Assembly: GCF_003730195.1 (NCBI RefSeq)
Contig: NZ_QWGG01000001.1
Coordinates: 682,001 to 746,000, forward strand
Direction: 5' to 3'
From: Halosimplex salinum
Lineage (GTDB): Archaea; Halobacteriota; Halobacteria; Halobacteriales; Haloarculaceae
DNA length: 64,000 nucleotides
Position numbers and translations under genes: made by a program
Notes under the pieces: model-generated
The model's database searches: none
The model's input: the letters and a program-made list of their open reading frames with translations, nothing else
What the model was told of the DNA's origin: nothing
Part shown: positions 23,909 through 31,867 of the stretch, piece after piece
Position numbering within the stretch: the stretch's first letter is position 1
Layout of the letters: each line of letters opens with the position of its first letter

Positions 23909-25144
23909 TCAGAGGTCGTCGGGCAGTCCGTCGCCCGCGGCGTCGACGGCCACCACGTCGTCCACGGCGTCGCGAGCGCTGGCCGTGTCCTTGAGACCAG
24001 TGCCGGTCGCGACGACGACCACGCGCTCGCCGGAATCGATCGTTCCGCGCTCGCGGGCGGCCCGGACGCCGGCGACGGCGGCGGCGCTCGCGGGTTCGGC
24101 GAACACGCCCTCGCTCTCCCCGAGCAGGCGCTGGCCCGCCCGGATCTCCTCGTCGGAGACCACGACGGCGTCGCCGCCGCTCGCTTCGAGGGCGCGGCAG
24201 GCCTTGCCCGCGTTGTGCGGGACGCTCACGTCGATGCTGTCTGCGGTCGTGTCGCCCGAGTCGGGTCGAACCGCGGCCTCTCCCTCGACGGAGTCGCCGC
24301 CGCCTTCGGTGACGAACCGGTCGTAGATGGCGGTCGCGCCCGCGGCCTGGACGCCGAGCATGCGCGGCGTGTCGTCTATCACTCCGAGGCGTTCGAACTC
24401 GCTGAGCCCCTTCCAGGCTCCGGCGAGCGAACAGCCGTTGCCCATCGGCATGACGACCCAGTCGGCGTCGGGGGCCTGTTCCGCGAGTTCGAACCCGAGC
24501 GTTCGCTTGCCCTCGACGGCGTAGGGGTTCATCGCGGCGTTGCGGTTGTACCAGCCGCGCTCGGCCGACACCGACCGGCAGAGCTCGTAGGCGTCGGCGT
24601 AGTTGCCGTCGACGCCCAGCACCGTCGCGCCGTAGAGTCGCGGCTGGACGGCCTTTGCCTCGGGCAGGTCCGCGGGGACGAAGATGCGACACGCGAGGTC
24701 CGCGCGGGCGGCGTAGCCCGCCAGCGATGCGGCAGCGTTGCCGGTCGACGCGCAGGCGACCACGTCGTGGCCCTGCTGGCGGGCGCGGGAGACGACGACG
24801 GCGCTCCCGCGGTCCTTGTTCGAGCCCGTCGGGTTGGTCGTCTCGTTCTTGACGCGCGCCTCGACGCCGAGCGCGTCGCCCAGCGCCGGCGCGTCGAGGA
24901 GGTCGGTCCCGCCAGCGCCGAGTCTGACGGGGTCGCCGTCGACCGGGAGCAGGGGTTCGTAGGTCCAGAGGTCGTCCGTCGGGCCGTCGAGCGCGGCCGA
25001 GAGGCGGTCGCGGACGGCGTCGTAGTCGTAGCGCACGTCGAGGATGCCGGCGACGCCGTCGTGTGCCGGGCAGGTGTACTCGACGTCGCCGGGGGCGTAG
25101 CGCCGACCGCACCGTTCGCAGGCCAGGGCCTCGACGGGAGTCAT
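23909..25144 (-). CDS. thrC: threonine synthase (or close PLP-dependent paralogue)
   Basis: A 411-residue PLP fold-type II enzyme. An N-terminal zinc-ribbon-like segment has Cys9, Cys12 and Cys25. The PLP lysine is Lys110 in ETTNPTGSNKDRG. Other landmarks are ACASTGNAAASLAGYAA (phosphate loop), YNRNAAMNPYAVEGKRTLGFEL and VVVVATGTGLKDT at the end. Threonine synthase turns O-phosphohomoserine into threonine. The usual PTGSFKDRG has Asn for Phe here, so a paralogue with another beta-elimination or replacement role is possible. No other threonine-pathway gene is adjacent. Confidence 0.82.
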   Translation of the reverse strand: MTPVEALACERCGRRYAPGDVEYTCPAHDGVAGILDVRYDYDAVRDRLSAALDGPTDDLWTYEPLLPVDGDPVRLGAGGTDLLDAPALGDALGVEARVKNETTNPTGSNKDRGSAVVVSRARQQGHDVVACASTGNAAASLAGYAARADLACRIFVPADLPEAKAVQPRLYGATVLGVDGNYADAYELCRSVSAERGWYNRNAAMNPYAVEGKRTLGFELAEQAPDADWVVMPMGNGCSLAGAWKGLSEFERLGVIDDTPRMLGVQAAGATAIYDRFVTEGGGDSVEGEAAVRPDSGDTTADSIDVSVPHNAGKACRALEASGGDAVVVSDEEIRAGQRLLGESEGVFAEPASAAAVAGVRAARERGTIDSGERVVVVATGTGLKDTASARDAVDDVVAVDAAGDGLPDDL

Positions 25145-25238
25145 AAACTGCTTGCTCCGTGATCCGGCCGACCGTCACAAATGCCTTCTGGGTTTCCGGC
25201 GCGGAAACGCAGGCAACTCGCCAGCACCGCGCAAACGA

Positions 25239-25246
25239 GGTTATCC
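25239..25246 (+). promoter_or_regulatory. TATA element of the HTH_10 regulator gene
   Basis: GGTTATCC is centred 27 bases before the ATG. Confidence 0.5.
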
Positions 25247-25269
25247 CTCGAAAGCCCGCAGACGCGGGC

Positions 25270-25935
25270 ATGAGTCTCTTCGCAGAGTTCCACTTCCCGT
25301 CGGCGGACTTCGCGCTCCACCCGACGCTCGAACGGCTCCCCGAACTCGTCGTCGAGATCGACCGCGTCGCCGCCTCCGAAGAGGTGTTGACCCCGTACTT
25401 CTGGGTGTCGGGCGTCGACCTCGACGAGTTCGAGTCCGTCGCGGCCGAGGACTCGTCGGTCGAAGACCTGCAGCGACTGGACGACTTCGAATCCGCCTCG
25501 CTCTACCGCGCGACGTGGACGGCGAACGTCGACTCGATCGTCTACGCCTACACGCAGGTGGGGGCGACGATCCTCGAAGCGAAGGGCGAGCACGGCCGCT
25601 GGGACATCCGCATCCGGTTCGACGGGGCCGACACGCTCGAACAGTTCCAGCGATACACCGAACGCTACGACATCTCCTTCGAACTGAAGAAACTGTACGA
25701 GACATCCCAGCCCAGAACCGGCGGCCAGTACGGACTGACGGAGAAACAGCAGGCCGCGCTGAGCACCGCCTGGGAACTCGGCTACTTCGAGGAACCGCGG
25801 GAGGCGACGCTCGACGAGGTGGCGTCCGAACTGGGGATCACCCGACAGTCGGTCTCCCAGCGACTCCGCCGTGGCCACCACGCGCTGATAGCCAACACGA
25901 TCCGCGTCACGCCCGTCTCAGCGGAGAAAGCGTAG
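25270..25935 (+). CDS. bacterio-opsin activator-type HTH regulator (HTH_10)
   Basis: A 221-residue DNA-binding protein. The N-terminal sensory part (about 1-150) is a haloarchaeal BAT-like beta-rich domain. The C-terminal HTH_10 domain reads GLTEKQQAALSTAWELGYFEEPREATLDEVASELGITRQSVSQRLRRGHHALIANT, the signature of this large haloarchaeal regulator family. The target is unknown. The gene is divergent from threonine synthase with a 125-base gap. GGTTATCC is centred 27 bases before the ATG, supporting this start over longer forms. Confidence 0.85.
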   Translation: MSLFAEFHFPSADFALHPTLERLPELVVEIDRVAASEEVLTPYFWVSGVDLDEFESVAAEDSSVEDLQRLDDFESASLYRATWTANVDSIVYAYTQVGATILEAKGEHGRWDIRIRFDGADTLEQFQRYTERYDISFELKKLYETSQPRTGGQYGLTEKQQAALSTAWELGYFEEPREATLDEVASELGITRQSVSQRLRRGHHALIANTIRVTPVSAEKA

Positions 25936-26013
25936 CGGCACAGACACCTCCCTTAAAAACCCCTGACGCAGGCAGTACGAAGCCAGACCCGGGCGGGGCG
26001 ACACGTTCAGAGC

Positions 26014-26349
26014 ATGGCAACGGACCCGGCCGAGGTAGACGGGCAGGTAGAGAACGCTTTTCGGCTGCTAGGGCATCGGTACCGCCGGTACGTGGTCAGG
26101 ACGTTCGCCGACCACCGCTACGAGCTACCGCTCGCGGACCTGGCCGACGAGGTAGCCCGCCGGGAGTACGACGCCCCGGTGAGCGACATCCCGTCGGAGG
26201 ACGTCTCGAAGGTGTACATGGCGCTGTACCACACCCACGTGCCGAAACTGGGCGACGGAGGCGCGGTCCTCTACGACCAGCAGTCGGACGTAGTCGCGCC
26301 GCGCGACCGGATCGAGACGCTCGTGGAGCTACTCGACGCCGTCGAGTAG
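26014..26349 (+). CDS. small winged-helix protein of the haloarchaeal DUF7344 type
   Basis: A 111-residue acidic protein with the pattern NAFRLLGHRYRRYVVRTFADH, then LADLADEVARRE and VYMALYHTHVPKLGDGGAVLYDQQSDVV. This reads as a winged helix: a helix-turn-helix, then a wing that carries the H-T-H-V-P-x-L motif. Such proteins are abundant in haloarchaea and are presumed transcription regulators. It has no sensor domain. CCTTAAAAAC lies about 58 bases before the ATG, so a short leader of about 30 bases is likely. Confidence 0.75.
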   Translation: MATDPAEVDGQVENAFRLLGHRYRRYVVRTFADHRYELPLADLADEVARREYDAPVSDIPSEDVSKVYMALYHTHVPKLGDGGAVLYDQQSDVVAPRDRIETLVELLDAVE

Positions 26350-26447
26350 GTGCCACTTTGCGGGCGGTAGCGCGGCGCTACGGGACGGGTCGTCCGCCCG
26401 ACCGCGGTTCCCCGTGATTGATGTACCCCGTCGCCGACAGCGGTGGT

Positions 26448-27152
26448 ATGAACGAGGGGTTGCGGGTGCGCGAGCGGATCGGCGCCGCCGACGTGGTCAC
26501 GCTGGCCAACGCGGTCGTCGGATTCGTCGCCGGCGTCGTCGCGCTGTCGAACCCGCAACTTGCCGCACGACTCGTCCTGCTGGCCGCTATCGCCGACGCG
26601 CTCGACGGCATCGTCGCCCGACAGTTCGGCGGCACCGAGGTCGGACCCCTCCTCGACTCCGTGACCGACGTCGTCTCCTTCGGCGCGACGCCCGCGCTCC
26701 TCGTCTACGGCATCGCCGCCGCCGAGTGGGGATGGCTGGGCGACGGCCTCACCAGCGCCCCGTCCGCCCAGGCCGCCGCGGCGCTCGCCGCCGGCTCGCT
26801 GTTCGTCGTGTTCTCGATACTCAGAACCGCCCTCTACAGCCAGTTCGTGGGCGAGGGAGAGAACCGCCCGGGCATCCAGAACACGCTCGGCGCGACCATC
26901 CTCGCGGCCGCGTACCTGTCCGGGCTGACGTGGGTCCCTGGGCTCCTCGCCGTCGTCGTCGTGCTCTCGGTCGCGATGGTCGCACCGGTGCCCTATCCGA
27001 ATCTCAGGGCGCGTGACGCCGGCGTCCTCGGCGTCGTTCAGGCGGCCGCCGTCGTCGCGCCGCTGGCGCTCTCCCGGGCGCTCCCCCGGTTCCTGCTGGT
27101 CGCCGCGCTCGCGTACATGTTCCTCGCACCGCGGTACTACTGGGGAGAGTAG
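26448..27152 (+). CDS. CDP-alcohol phosphatidyltransferase, probable archaetidylserine synthase
   Basis: A 234-residue membrane enzyme. The CDP-alcohol transferase motif D-x2-D-G-x2-A-R-x8-G-x3-D-x3-D is complete: DALDGIVARQFGGTEVGPLLDSVTD, followed by VVSFGATPALLVYG, which is typical of the PssA (serine) branch. About eight helices are visible. The reaction would join CDP-archaeol and L-serine in polar lipid synthesis. An in-frame ATG ten codons earlier (26418) is possible; the later ATG precedes the conserved start region more closely. No phosphatidylserine decarboxylase gene is next to it. Confidence 0.82.
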   Translation: MNEGLRVRERIGAADVVTLANAVVGFVAGVVALSNPQLAARLVLLAAIADALDGIVARQFGGTEVGPLLDSVTDVVSFGATPALLVYGIAAAEWGWLGDGLTSAPSAQAAAALAAGSLFVVFSILRTALYSQFVGEGENRPGIQNTLGATILAAAYLSGLTWVPGLLAVVVVLSVAMVAPVPYPNLRARDAGVLGVVQAAAVVAPLALSRALPRFLLVAALAYMFLAPRYYWGE

Positions 27153-27255
27153 CGGTCGTCACGTCGGTACGCTGGGGTGACAGCCGTACCCGGCGTCCGA
27201 GTGGCCGTTTCGAACCGTCGACACCCTTACCTGGAGACAGCGTGAGCGATGCGGT

Positions 27256-27501
27256 GTGGCCGCACCACGCGGAATCTGGCACCGGTCGGCTCCACTCGTC
27301 GGAGCGCTGGGCGGCGCAGCGAGCGCCGCTTGGTACGACGCGACCGGCGCGGCGCTGACGAGCGGGGGGTTCGACTTCGCGACCGGCCTCGCGGACGCGC
27401 TGTTCTCGGTCCACCCGCTCGTCGGCTATCTCGGCTTCGTCGCCCTCGGGACGACGCTCGGCGCCGTCTTCAGTCGTATCGACGCCGACAGGGGCGAGTG
27501 A
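27256..27501 (+). CDS. small hypothetical membrane-associated protein
   Basis: An 81-residue frame from a GTG codon with two mildly hydrophobic stretches (APLVGALGGAASAAW and SVHPLVGYLGFVALGTTLGAVF). The second half has the strong third-position G/C preference of the neighbouring genes, which supports coding; the first 20 codons are less convincing, so the true start may differ. No family was recognised. It ends 73 bases before bioB and could be missed as noise, so confidence is moderate. Confidence 0.45.
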   Translation: MAAPRGIWHRSAPLVGALGGAASAAWYDATGAALTSGGFDFATGLADALFSVHPLVGYLGFVALGTTLGAVFSRIDADRGE

Positions 27502-27542
27502 GCGACGCGGCCCCGCACGCCTCTCGGCGCGCTCCCCAGAAC

Positions 27543-27548
27543 TTTTTT
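27543..27548 (+). promoter_or_regulatory. TATA element of bioB
   Basis: A run of six T residues is centred 28 bases before the GTG start. It is a plausible leaderless promoter for the biotin cluster. Confidence 0.5.
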
Positions 27549-27573
27549 GCACCAGTCAACCGAGCGTTCAATC

Positions 27574-28740
27574 GTGGTTTACGAGACCGGCAATCGTACG
27601 ATAGACGACGCCGTCGAGCGCGTGCTGGCGGGCGAGCGGCTCACCCGCCGCGACGGGCTGGCGCTGATCGCACAGCCGGTCGACGAACTGGCCGCGGCGG
27701 CCGACGCCGTCCGCGCGCACTTCGGCGACGGCACGGTCGACGCCTGCTCGATCGTCAACGCGAAGGCGGGCAACTGCGCCGAGGACTGCGGCTTCTGCGC
27801 CCAGTCGGTCCACTTCGACACGGGCATCGACAACTACGACTTCCTCGACCCGGAGTCGATCCTCGAATCGGCCAGACGCGCCGAGCGCGACGGCGCCCAG
27901 CGCTTCGGCATCGTCGTCGCCGAGAAAGGCGTCTCGAAGGAACGCCGCCCCGACGAGTGGGAGGAGGTCCTCCGGGCCATCAGACTGGTCCGCGACGAGA
28001 CCGACGTGGAGGTCGACGCTTCGCTCGGCATCCTCACCGAGGAGGAGGCCGCGATCCTCGCCGACGAGGGGCTCAACCACTACAATCACAACATCGAGAC
28101 CTCGCCGAACTTCTTCCCGGAGATCGTCGACAGCCACTCCTTCGAGGACCGGGTCGCGACGCTCGAAGTCGCCAAGGAGGCCGGGATGGACCTCTGTGCC
28201 GGCGTCATCCTCGGCATGGGAGAGAGCCCGACCGACCGCGTCGACGCCGCCATCGCACTGCAGGATATCGGCGTCTCCTCGCTCCCGGTGAACATCCTCA
28301 ACCCCGTCGCGGGGACGCCGCTGGGCGAGCGCTTCGACGACGGCGCCCGGATCACGACCGACGAGATCGTCGAGACCATCGCCGTCTACCGGTTGCTCCA
28401 CCCCGAGGCGCGCGTCCGTCTCACCGGCGGGCGCGAGGCGAACCTGGCCGAAGACGAGCAACACCTGCCCTTCGAAGCGGGCGCCGACGGCATGCTCACC
28501 GGCGACTACCTCACGACGGAGGGGCAGTCCCCCGCCGACGACATCGAGACCGTCGAGCGGGCGGGACTGGAGCCCAACACGGCGGCCAACGAGTTCGACC
28601 CGGCGGCAGTGAAAGCGCGCGAGGCCGACCGAAGGGAGGCCTCGGACGGAGCGAACGGCGAAGCCGTGAGCCGCGCGACCGACGCTGACGGCGAAACGGA
28701 GACCGCCGCGGGCAGCGCGACCAGCAACGTTTCCGACTGA
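27574..28740 (+). CDS. bioB: biotin synthase BioB
   Basis: A 388-residue radical SAM enzyme that inserts sulfur into dethiobiotin. The 4Fe-4S SAM cluster motif is C-x3-C-x2-C: Cys68, Cys72 and Cys75 in NCAEDCGFCAQS. Other family blocks are YNHNIETSPNFF, GVILGMGES, LPVNILNPVAGTPLG and RLTGGREANL. The start is GTG (MVYETGNRT), with a run of T at 27543-27548 centred 28 bases upstream. It opens a plus-strand cluster with bioF and bioD. The last 50 residues are an acidic, variable tail beyond the usual BioB end. Confidence 0.96.
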   Translation: MVYETGNRTIDDAVERVLAGERLTRRDGLALIAQPVDELAAAADAVRAHFGDGTVDACSIVNAKAGNCAEDCGFCAQSVHFDTGIDNYDFLDPESILESARRAERDGAQRFGIVVAEKGVSKERRPDEWEEVLRAIRLVRDETDVEVDASLGILTEEEAAILADEGLNHYNHNIETSPNFFPEIVDSHSFEDRVATLEVAKEAGMDLCAGVILGMGESPTDRVDAAIALQDIGVSSLPVNILNPVAGTPLGERFDDGARITTDEIVETIAVYRLLHPEARVRLTGGREANLAEDEQHLPFEAGADGMLTGDYLTTEGQSPADDIETVERAGLEPNTAANEFDPAAVKAREADRREASDGANGEAVSRATDADGETETAAGSATSNVSD

Positions 28741-28770
28741 GGACGCAGCTTCGAATCTCACCACACACGC

Positions 28771-29886
28771 ATGGACGACACGACATTCGCGGTACTCGGC
28801 ACTGGAGGCATCGGCAGACGAACGCTCGACGTCGCGCGGCACAAGGACGGCCTCACGCCGGTCGCGGCCTGTGACCGCAACGGCGTCGCCGTCGACCACG
28901 ACGGCCTCGACGTCGACGAACTCCTCGACGCGACCGAGGGGAACATCGCCTCGGGCCCGGACGAGTCGGCGGACGGCGACACGCCCGCGACGCCGACCAG
29001 CGACTACGCCTCCGACGGTGGAGCGACGGCAGTCGAAGGCGGAGCCACGACCGACAGCGTGAAACAGGCCGGCGAGGACGCCGGCATCGTTGCCAGCGAA
29101 CAGGGCCGACCCACCGAAACGCCAATCGACGACGTGATCGCCGAGAGCGACGGGATCGACGCCGTGCTGATCGCGCTCCCGAACCTCGAACACGACTTCG
29201 TCCCGCGGGTCGCCGAGCGCTTCGCCGCCGCGGACTACGAGGGCGTCCTCGTGGACGTGCTCAAGCGTTCGCGTGTCATCGGTATGCTCGACGACCGCTC
29301 GGAGACCCTCGAAGAGAGCGGCATCACCTTCGTCTGCGGCGCGGGCGCGACACCCGGCTTCCTGACGGGGGCGGCCGCGCTCGCCGCCCAGTCGTTCGTC
29401 GAGGTCGAGGAGGTCGAGATCTGGTGGGGCGTCGGCCTCAAGTCGGGCTACGAGGACAACCGCGGCACGGTCCGCGAGGACATCGCCCACCTCGACGGCT
29501 ACGACATCGAGACCGCTCGCGAGATGAGCGAGGAAGCGATCGAGGAACTCATCGAGGAACACGACGGCGAACTCGAGTTCCACGACATGGAGCACGCCGA
29601 CGACGTGCTGCTGGAGCGAGCAGGGATCTGCGACGCCGAGGACGTGTCCGTCGGCGGCGTCCTCGACGTGCGCTCCGACGAGAAGCCGACGACGACGACG
29701 GTCCGCGTCACCGGTCGCACCTTCGACGGCGAGCGTGGCACGAACACGTTCCAGTTGGACGACGCGACGAGCATGGAGGCCAACGTCAACGGCCCGGCGC
29801 TGGGCTACCTGAAGGCCGCGGTCCTGCGCAACCGCGCGGGCGACTACGGCGTCTACGGCCCCGCCGAGATCATGCCGACCTTCTGA
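28771..29886 (+). CDS. BioU-like NAD(P)-dependent oxidoreductase in the biotin cluster
   Basis: A 371-residue Rossmann protein starting VLGTGGIGRRTLDVAR (GxGGxG dinucleotide loop), with a 60-residue acidic insertion at about residues 53-118. Its conserved-looking core is VLIALPNLEHDFVPRVAERF, YEGVLVDVLKRSRVI (Lys165), CGAGATPGFLTGAAALAAQSF and GYLKAAVLRNRAGDYGVYGPAEIMPTF. It lies 30 bases after bioB and the cluster has no BioA aminotransferase. Cyanobacterial BioU replaces BioA by donating the amino group of an active-site lysine to 8-amino-7-oxononanoate. The size, fold and position fit that family, and Lys165 is the candidate donor. An alternative is a saccharopine-dehydrogenase-like enzyme of other function. 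Confidence 0.72.
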   Translation: MDDTTFAVLGTGGIGRRTLDVARHKDGLTPVAACDRNGVAVDHDGLDVDELLDATEGNIASGPDESADGDTPATPTSDYASDGGATAVEGGATTDSVKQAGEDAGIVASEQGRPTETPIDDVIAESDGIDAVLIALPNLEHDFVPRVAERFAAADYEGVLVDVLKRSRVIGMLDDRSETLEESGITFVCGAGATPGFLTGAAALAAQSFVEVEEVEIWWGVGLKSGYEDNRGTVREDIAHLDGYDIETAREMSEEAIEELIEEHDGELEFHDMEHADDVLLERAGICDAEDVSVGGVLDVRSDEKPTTTTVRVTGRTFDGERGTNTFQLDDATSMEANVNGPALGYLKAAVLRNRAGDYGVYGPAEIMPTF

Positions 29887-29944
29887 CGCCGCGACGGCTC
29901 CGTGGTGGCTCGCGTCTGCGGCCCGTTCGCACGGTTCGACTACG

Positions 29945-29950
29945 CTTTTG
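29945..29950 (+). promoter_or_regulatory. TATA-like element of the unknown gene in the biotin cluster
   Basis: CTTTTG is centred 27 bases before the ATG at 29974, so this gene may be expressed apart from bioB. Confidence 0.4.
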
Positions 29951-29973
29951 TCGGGACCCGACCGAAGAGTGTC

Positions 29974-30573
29974 ATGGACGAACTGGCGCCGTTCCACGAG
30001 TACTGCGAGTTCGGCGGGGACCGGGTGTACCTTCTCGTCGCGCTGGCGCGGGCCAAGGAGAACGAGGGCACGTCGAGCAACTCCGCGCCCGCGATCCGGA
30101 AGGTCGTCGAAGACGACGACCAGCTGGACCGCAAAGCGGCGGAACTGGCCCACGCGACGCGCCGCTTCGACGAGCGGTTCCGGCTCTACCTGACGGCGAA
30201 CGCCCGGGACGCGCTGAAAGCCACCTTCGAGCTCCGCCGGTCGATGGACGACTGGCTGGAAGCCCGCATCCACGGCGACGAGGGCGTCCGCGCGAAGTTC
30301 AGGCGGGTCGACAGCGAGTTCGAGTCGACGCTCCAGTCGGACACCTGTCGCGACGAGACGAACTTCGTCTTCGACCTCGACGACGCCGGAGCGGGCGAGA
30401 TGGACGCGCTGCGCGAGGAGTTACAGGAACACACGACCGTCTCGCTCGTCCGGGAGACGCCCAGCGGGTACCACCTCGTCACCGACCCGTTCGACTACAA
30501 CCACCTGGAGACCGAGATCGAGTACGAACTGAAGACCGACGGGATGGTCTTCGTCTCCTACGTCGGCGAGTGA
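29974..30573 (+). CDS. conserved-looking protein of unknown function inside the biotin cluster
   Basis: A 199-residue soluble acidic protein starting MDELAPFHEYCEFGG. The N-terminal 110 residues are helical (HATRRFDERFRLYLTANARDALKATFELRRSMDDWLEARI). The C-terminal part is beta-rich and contains NFVFDLDDAG, then VSLVRETPSGYHLVTDPFDYNH and ELKTDGMVFVSYVGE. D-x-D, then S-G-Y-H about 28 residues later, then a hydrophobic strand next to an Asp, resemble the three motifs of primase-polymerase folds, but the similarity is too short to claim. CTTTTG centred 27 bases before the ATG suggests its own promoter. A role in biotin synthesis is possible from position only. Confidence 0.7.
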   Translation: MDELAPFHEYCEFGGDRVYLLVALARAKENEGTSSNSAPAIRKVVEDDDQLDRKAAELAHATRRFDERFRLYLTANARDALKATFELRRSMDDWLEARIHGDEGVRAKFRRVDSEFESTLQSDTCRDETNFVFDLDDAGAGEMDALREELQEHTTVSLVRETPSGYHLVTDPFDYNHLETEIEYELKTDGMVFVSYVGE

Positions 30574-30649
30574 CCGACGGGGGCAGAACGGGGCGAGGCG
30601 ACGCCGACGGACCGAAAGGACGAGGGACCGGCCGCTCCCGGTTGCGGGT

Positions 30650-31867
30650 ATGACAGACCGCGGCTTCGACCTCGACGCGCGACTCGCCGAGCGCGAGCGG
30701 GCCGGCTTGCGGCGCCACCTCCGACCCGCCGAGTCCGTCGCGGCCCGCACCCGGTTCGCCGACGACCCCCGTGGCGGCGCGCCCGACTACGGCGAGGGGC
30801 GACTGGTGTTCGCCTCGAACAGCTATCTCGGCCTGGCCGACGACCGTCGGGTCCAGCGCGCGGCCGAACTCGCCGCTCGCTCGGTCGGGACGGGCGCCGG
30901 CGCCTCTCGCCTCGTGACCGGCGACACGGGCCTCCACCGCGCGCTCGAACGCGACCTGGCGGACTGCAAGGGGACCGAACGCGCGCTCGTCTTCTCGTCG
31001 GGCTACGCCGCGAACGTCGGGACGATCGAAGCGCTCTCGCCCGACGTCGTGTTCTCCGACGAACTGAACCACGCGAGCATCGTCGACGGCTGTCGGGTCG
31101 GCGCCGAGGAGACGGTCATCTACGACCACGCCGACCCCGCGGACCTCCGCGAGCGGATGGCCGCCCGTGCCGCGGACGCGAGGGGGGACGGGAGCGAAAC
31201 CGACGAGGACTGGCTCGTCGTCACCGACACCGTGTTCTCGATGGACGGCGACGTCGCACCGCTGGACGGGATCTGCGACGCCGCAGAGGAGTTCGGCGCG
31301 TGGGTGATGGTCGACGAGGCCCACGCGACGGGTCTGTTCGGCGACGGCGGTGGGGTCGTCCAGCGCGAGGGCCTCGCCGACCGCGTCGACGTGCAACTCG
31401 GGACGCTCTCGAAGGCCCTCGCCAGCCAGGGCGGCTACGTCGCCGGCGACGAGGCGCTCGTCGAGTACCTCCTCAACGCCGCCCGCTCGTTCGTCTTCTC
31501 GACGGGGCTCGCGCCGCCCGCGGTCGGCGCGGCGCGCGAATCGCTCCGGATCGCCCGCGAGACATCACGAGCCGACCGCCTCTGGGACACCGTCGAGGAC
31601 CTCCGTGCGGGCCTCGAGGCGATGGGCTACGACGTTCGCGGCGAGACGCAGGTCCTCCCGGTGATGGTCGGCGACCGCGACGACGCGCTCGAACTGGGCG
31701 ACCGACTCGCCGACCTGGGTGTCGTCGCCCCGGCGATCCGGCCGCCGACCGTCCCCGAGGGGACCGCCCGTATCCGCGTCGCACCGATGGCGACTCACAC
31801 GGAGACCGAGGTGGACCGGTGTCTCGACGCCTTCGAGACCGCTGGCCGGGAGGTCGGTCTGCTGTGA
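30650..31867 (+). CDS. bioF: 8-amino-7-oxononanoate synthase BioF
   Basis: A 405-residue PLP fold-type I enzyme (alpha-oxoamine synthase). The PLP lysine is Lys255 in LGTLSKALASQGGYVAG. Other family blocks are NSYLGLADD, GTGAGASRLVTGDTGLH, SGYAANVGTIEAL, DELNHASIVDG and VMVDEAHATGLFG. It condenses pimeloyl-CoA or -ACP with alanine to give the BioA/BioU substrate. The final GTGA overlaps the bioD start by four bases. No TATA element is obvious directly upstream, so read-through from the upstream genes is likely. Confidence 0.94.
   Translation: MTDRGFDLDARLAERERAGLRRHLRPAESVAARTRFADDPRGGAPDYGEGRLVFASNSYLGLADDRRVQRAAELAARSVGTGAGASRLVTGDTGLHRALERDLADCKGTERALVFSSGYAANVGTIEALSPDVVFSDELNHASIVDGCRVGAEETVIYDHADPADLRERMAARAADARGDGSETDEDWLVVTDTVFSMDGDVAPLDGICDAAEEFGAWVMVDEAHATGLFGDGGGVVQREGLADRVDVQLGTLSKALASQGGYVAGDEALVEYLLNAARSFVFSTGLAPPAVGAARESLRIARETSRADRLWDTVEDLRAGLEAMGYDVRGETQVLPVMVGDRDDALELGDRLADLGVVAPAIRPPTVPEGTARIRVAPMATHTETEVDRCLDAFETAGREVGLL

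Noticed and set aside
27568-30273. Minus-strand open frame of 901 codons across bioB and the BioU-like gene
   Set aside because: Bio genes with clear catalytic motifs lie on the other strand; the frame has no domain and low-complexity Arg/Val/Asp composition.
31300-31863. Long N-terminal extension of bioD
   Set aside because: It overlaps bioF in another frame, while the GTG inside the bioF stop codon gives a normal-length BioD with its P-loop at residue 18.
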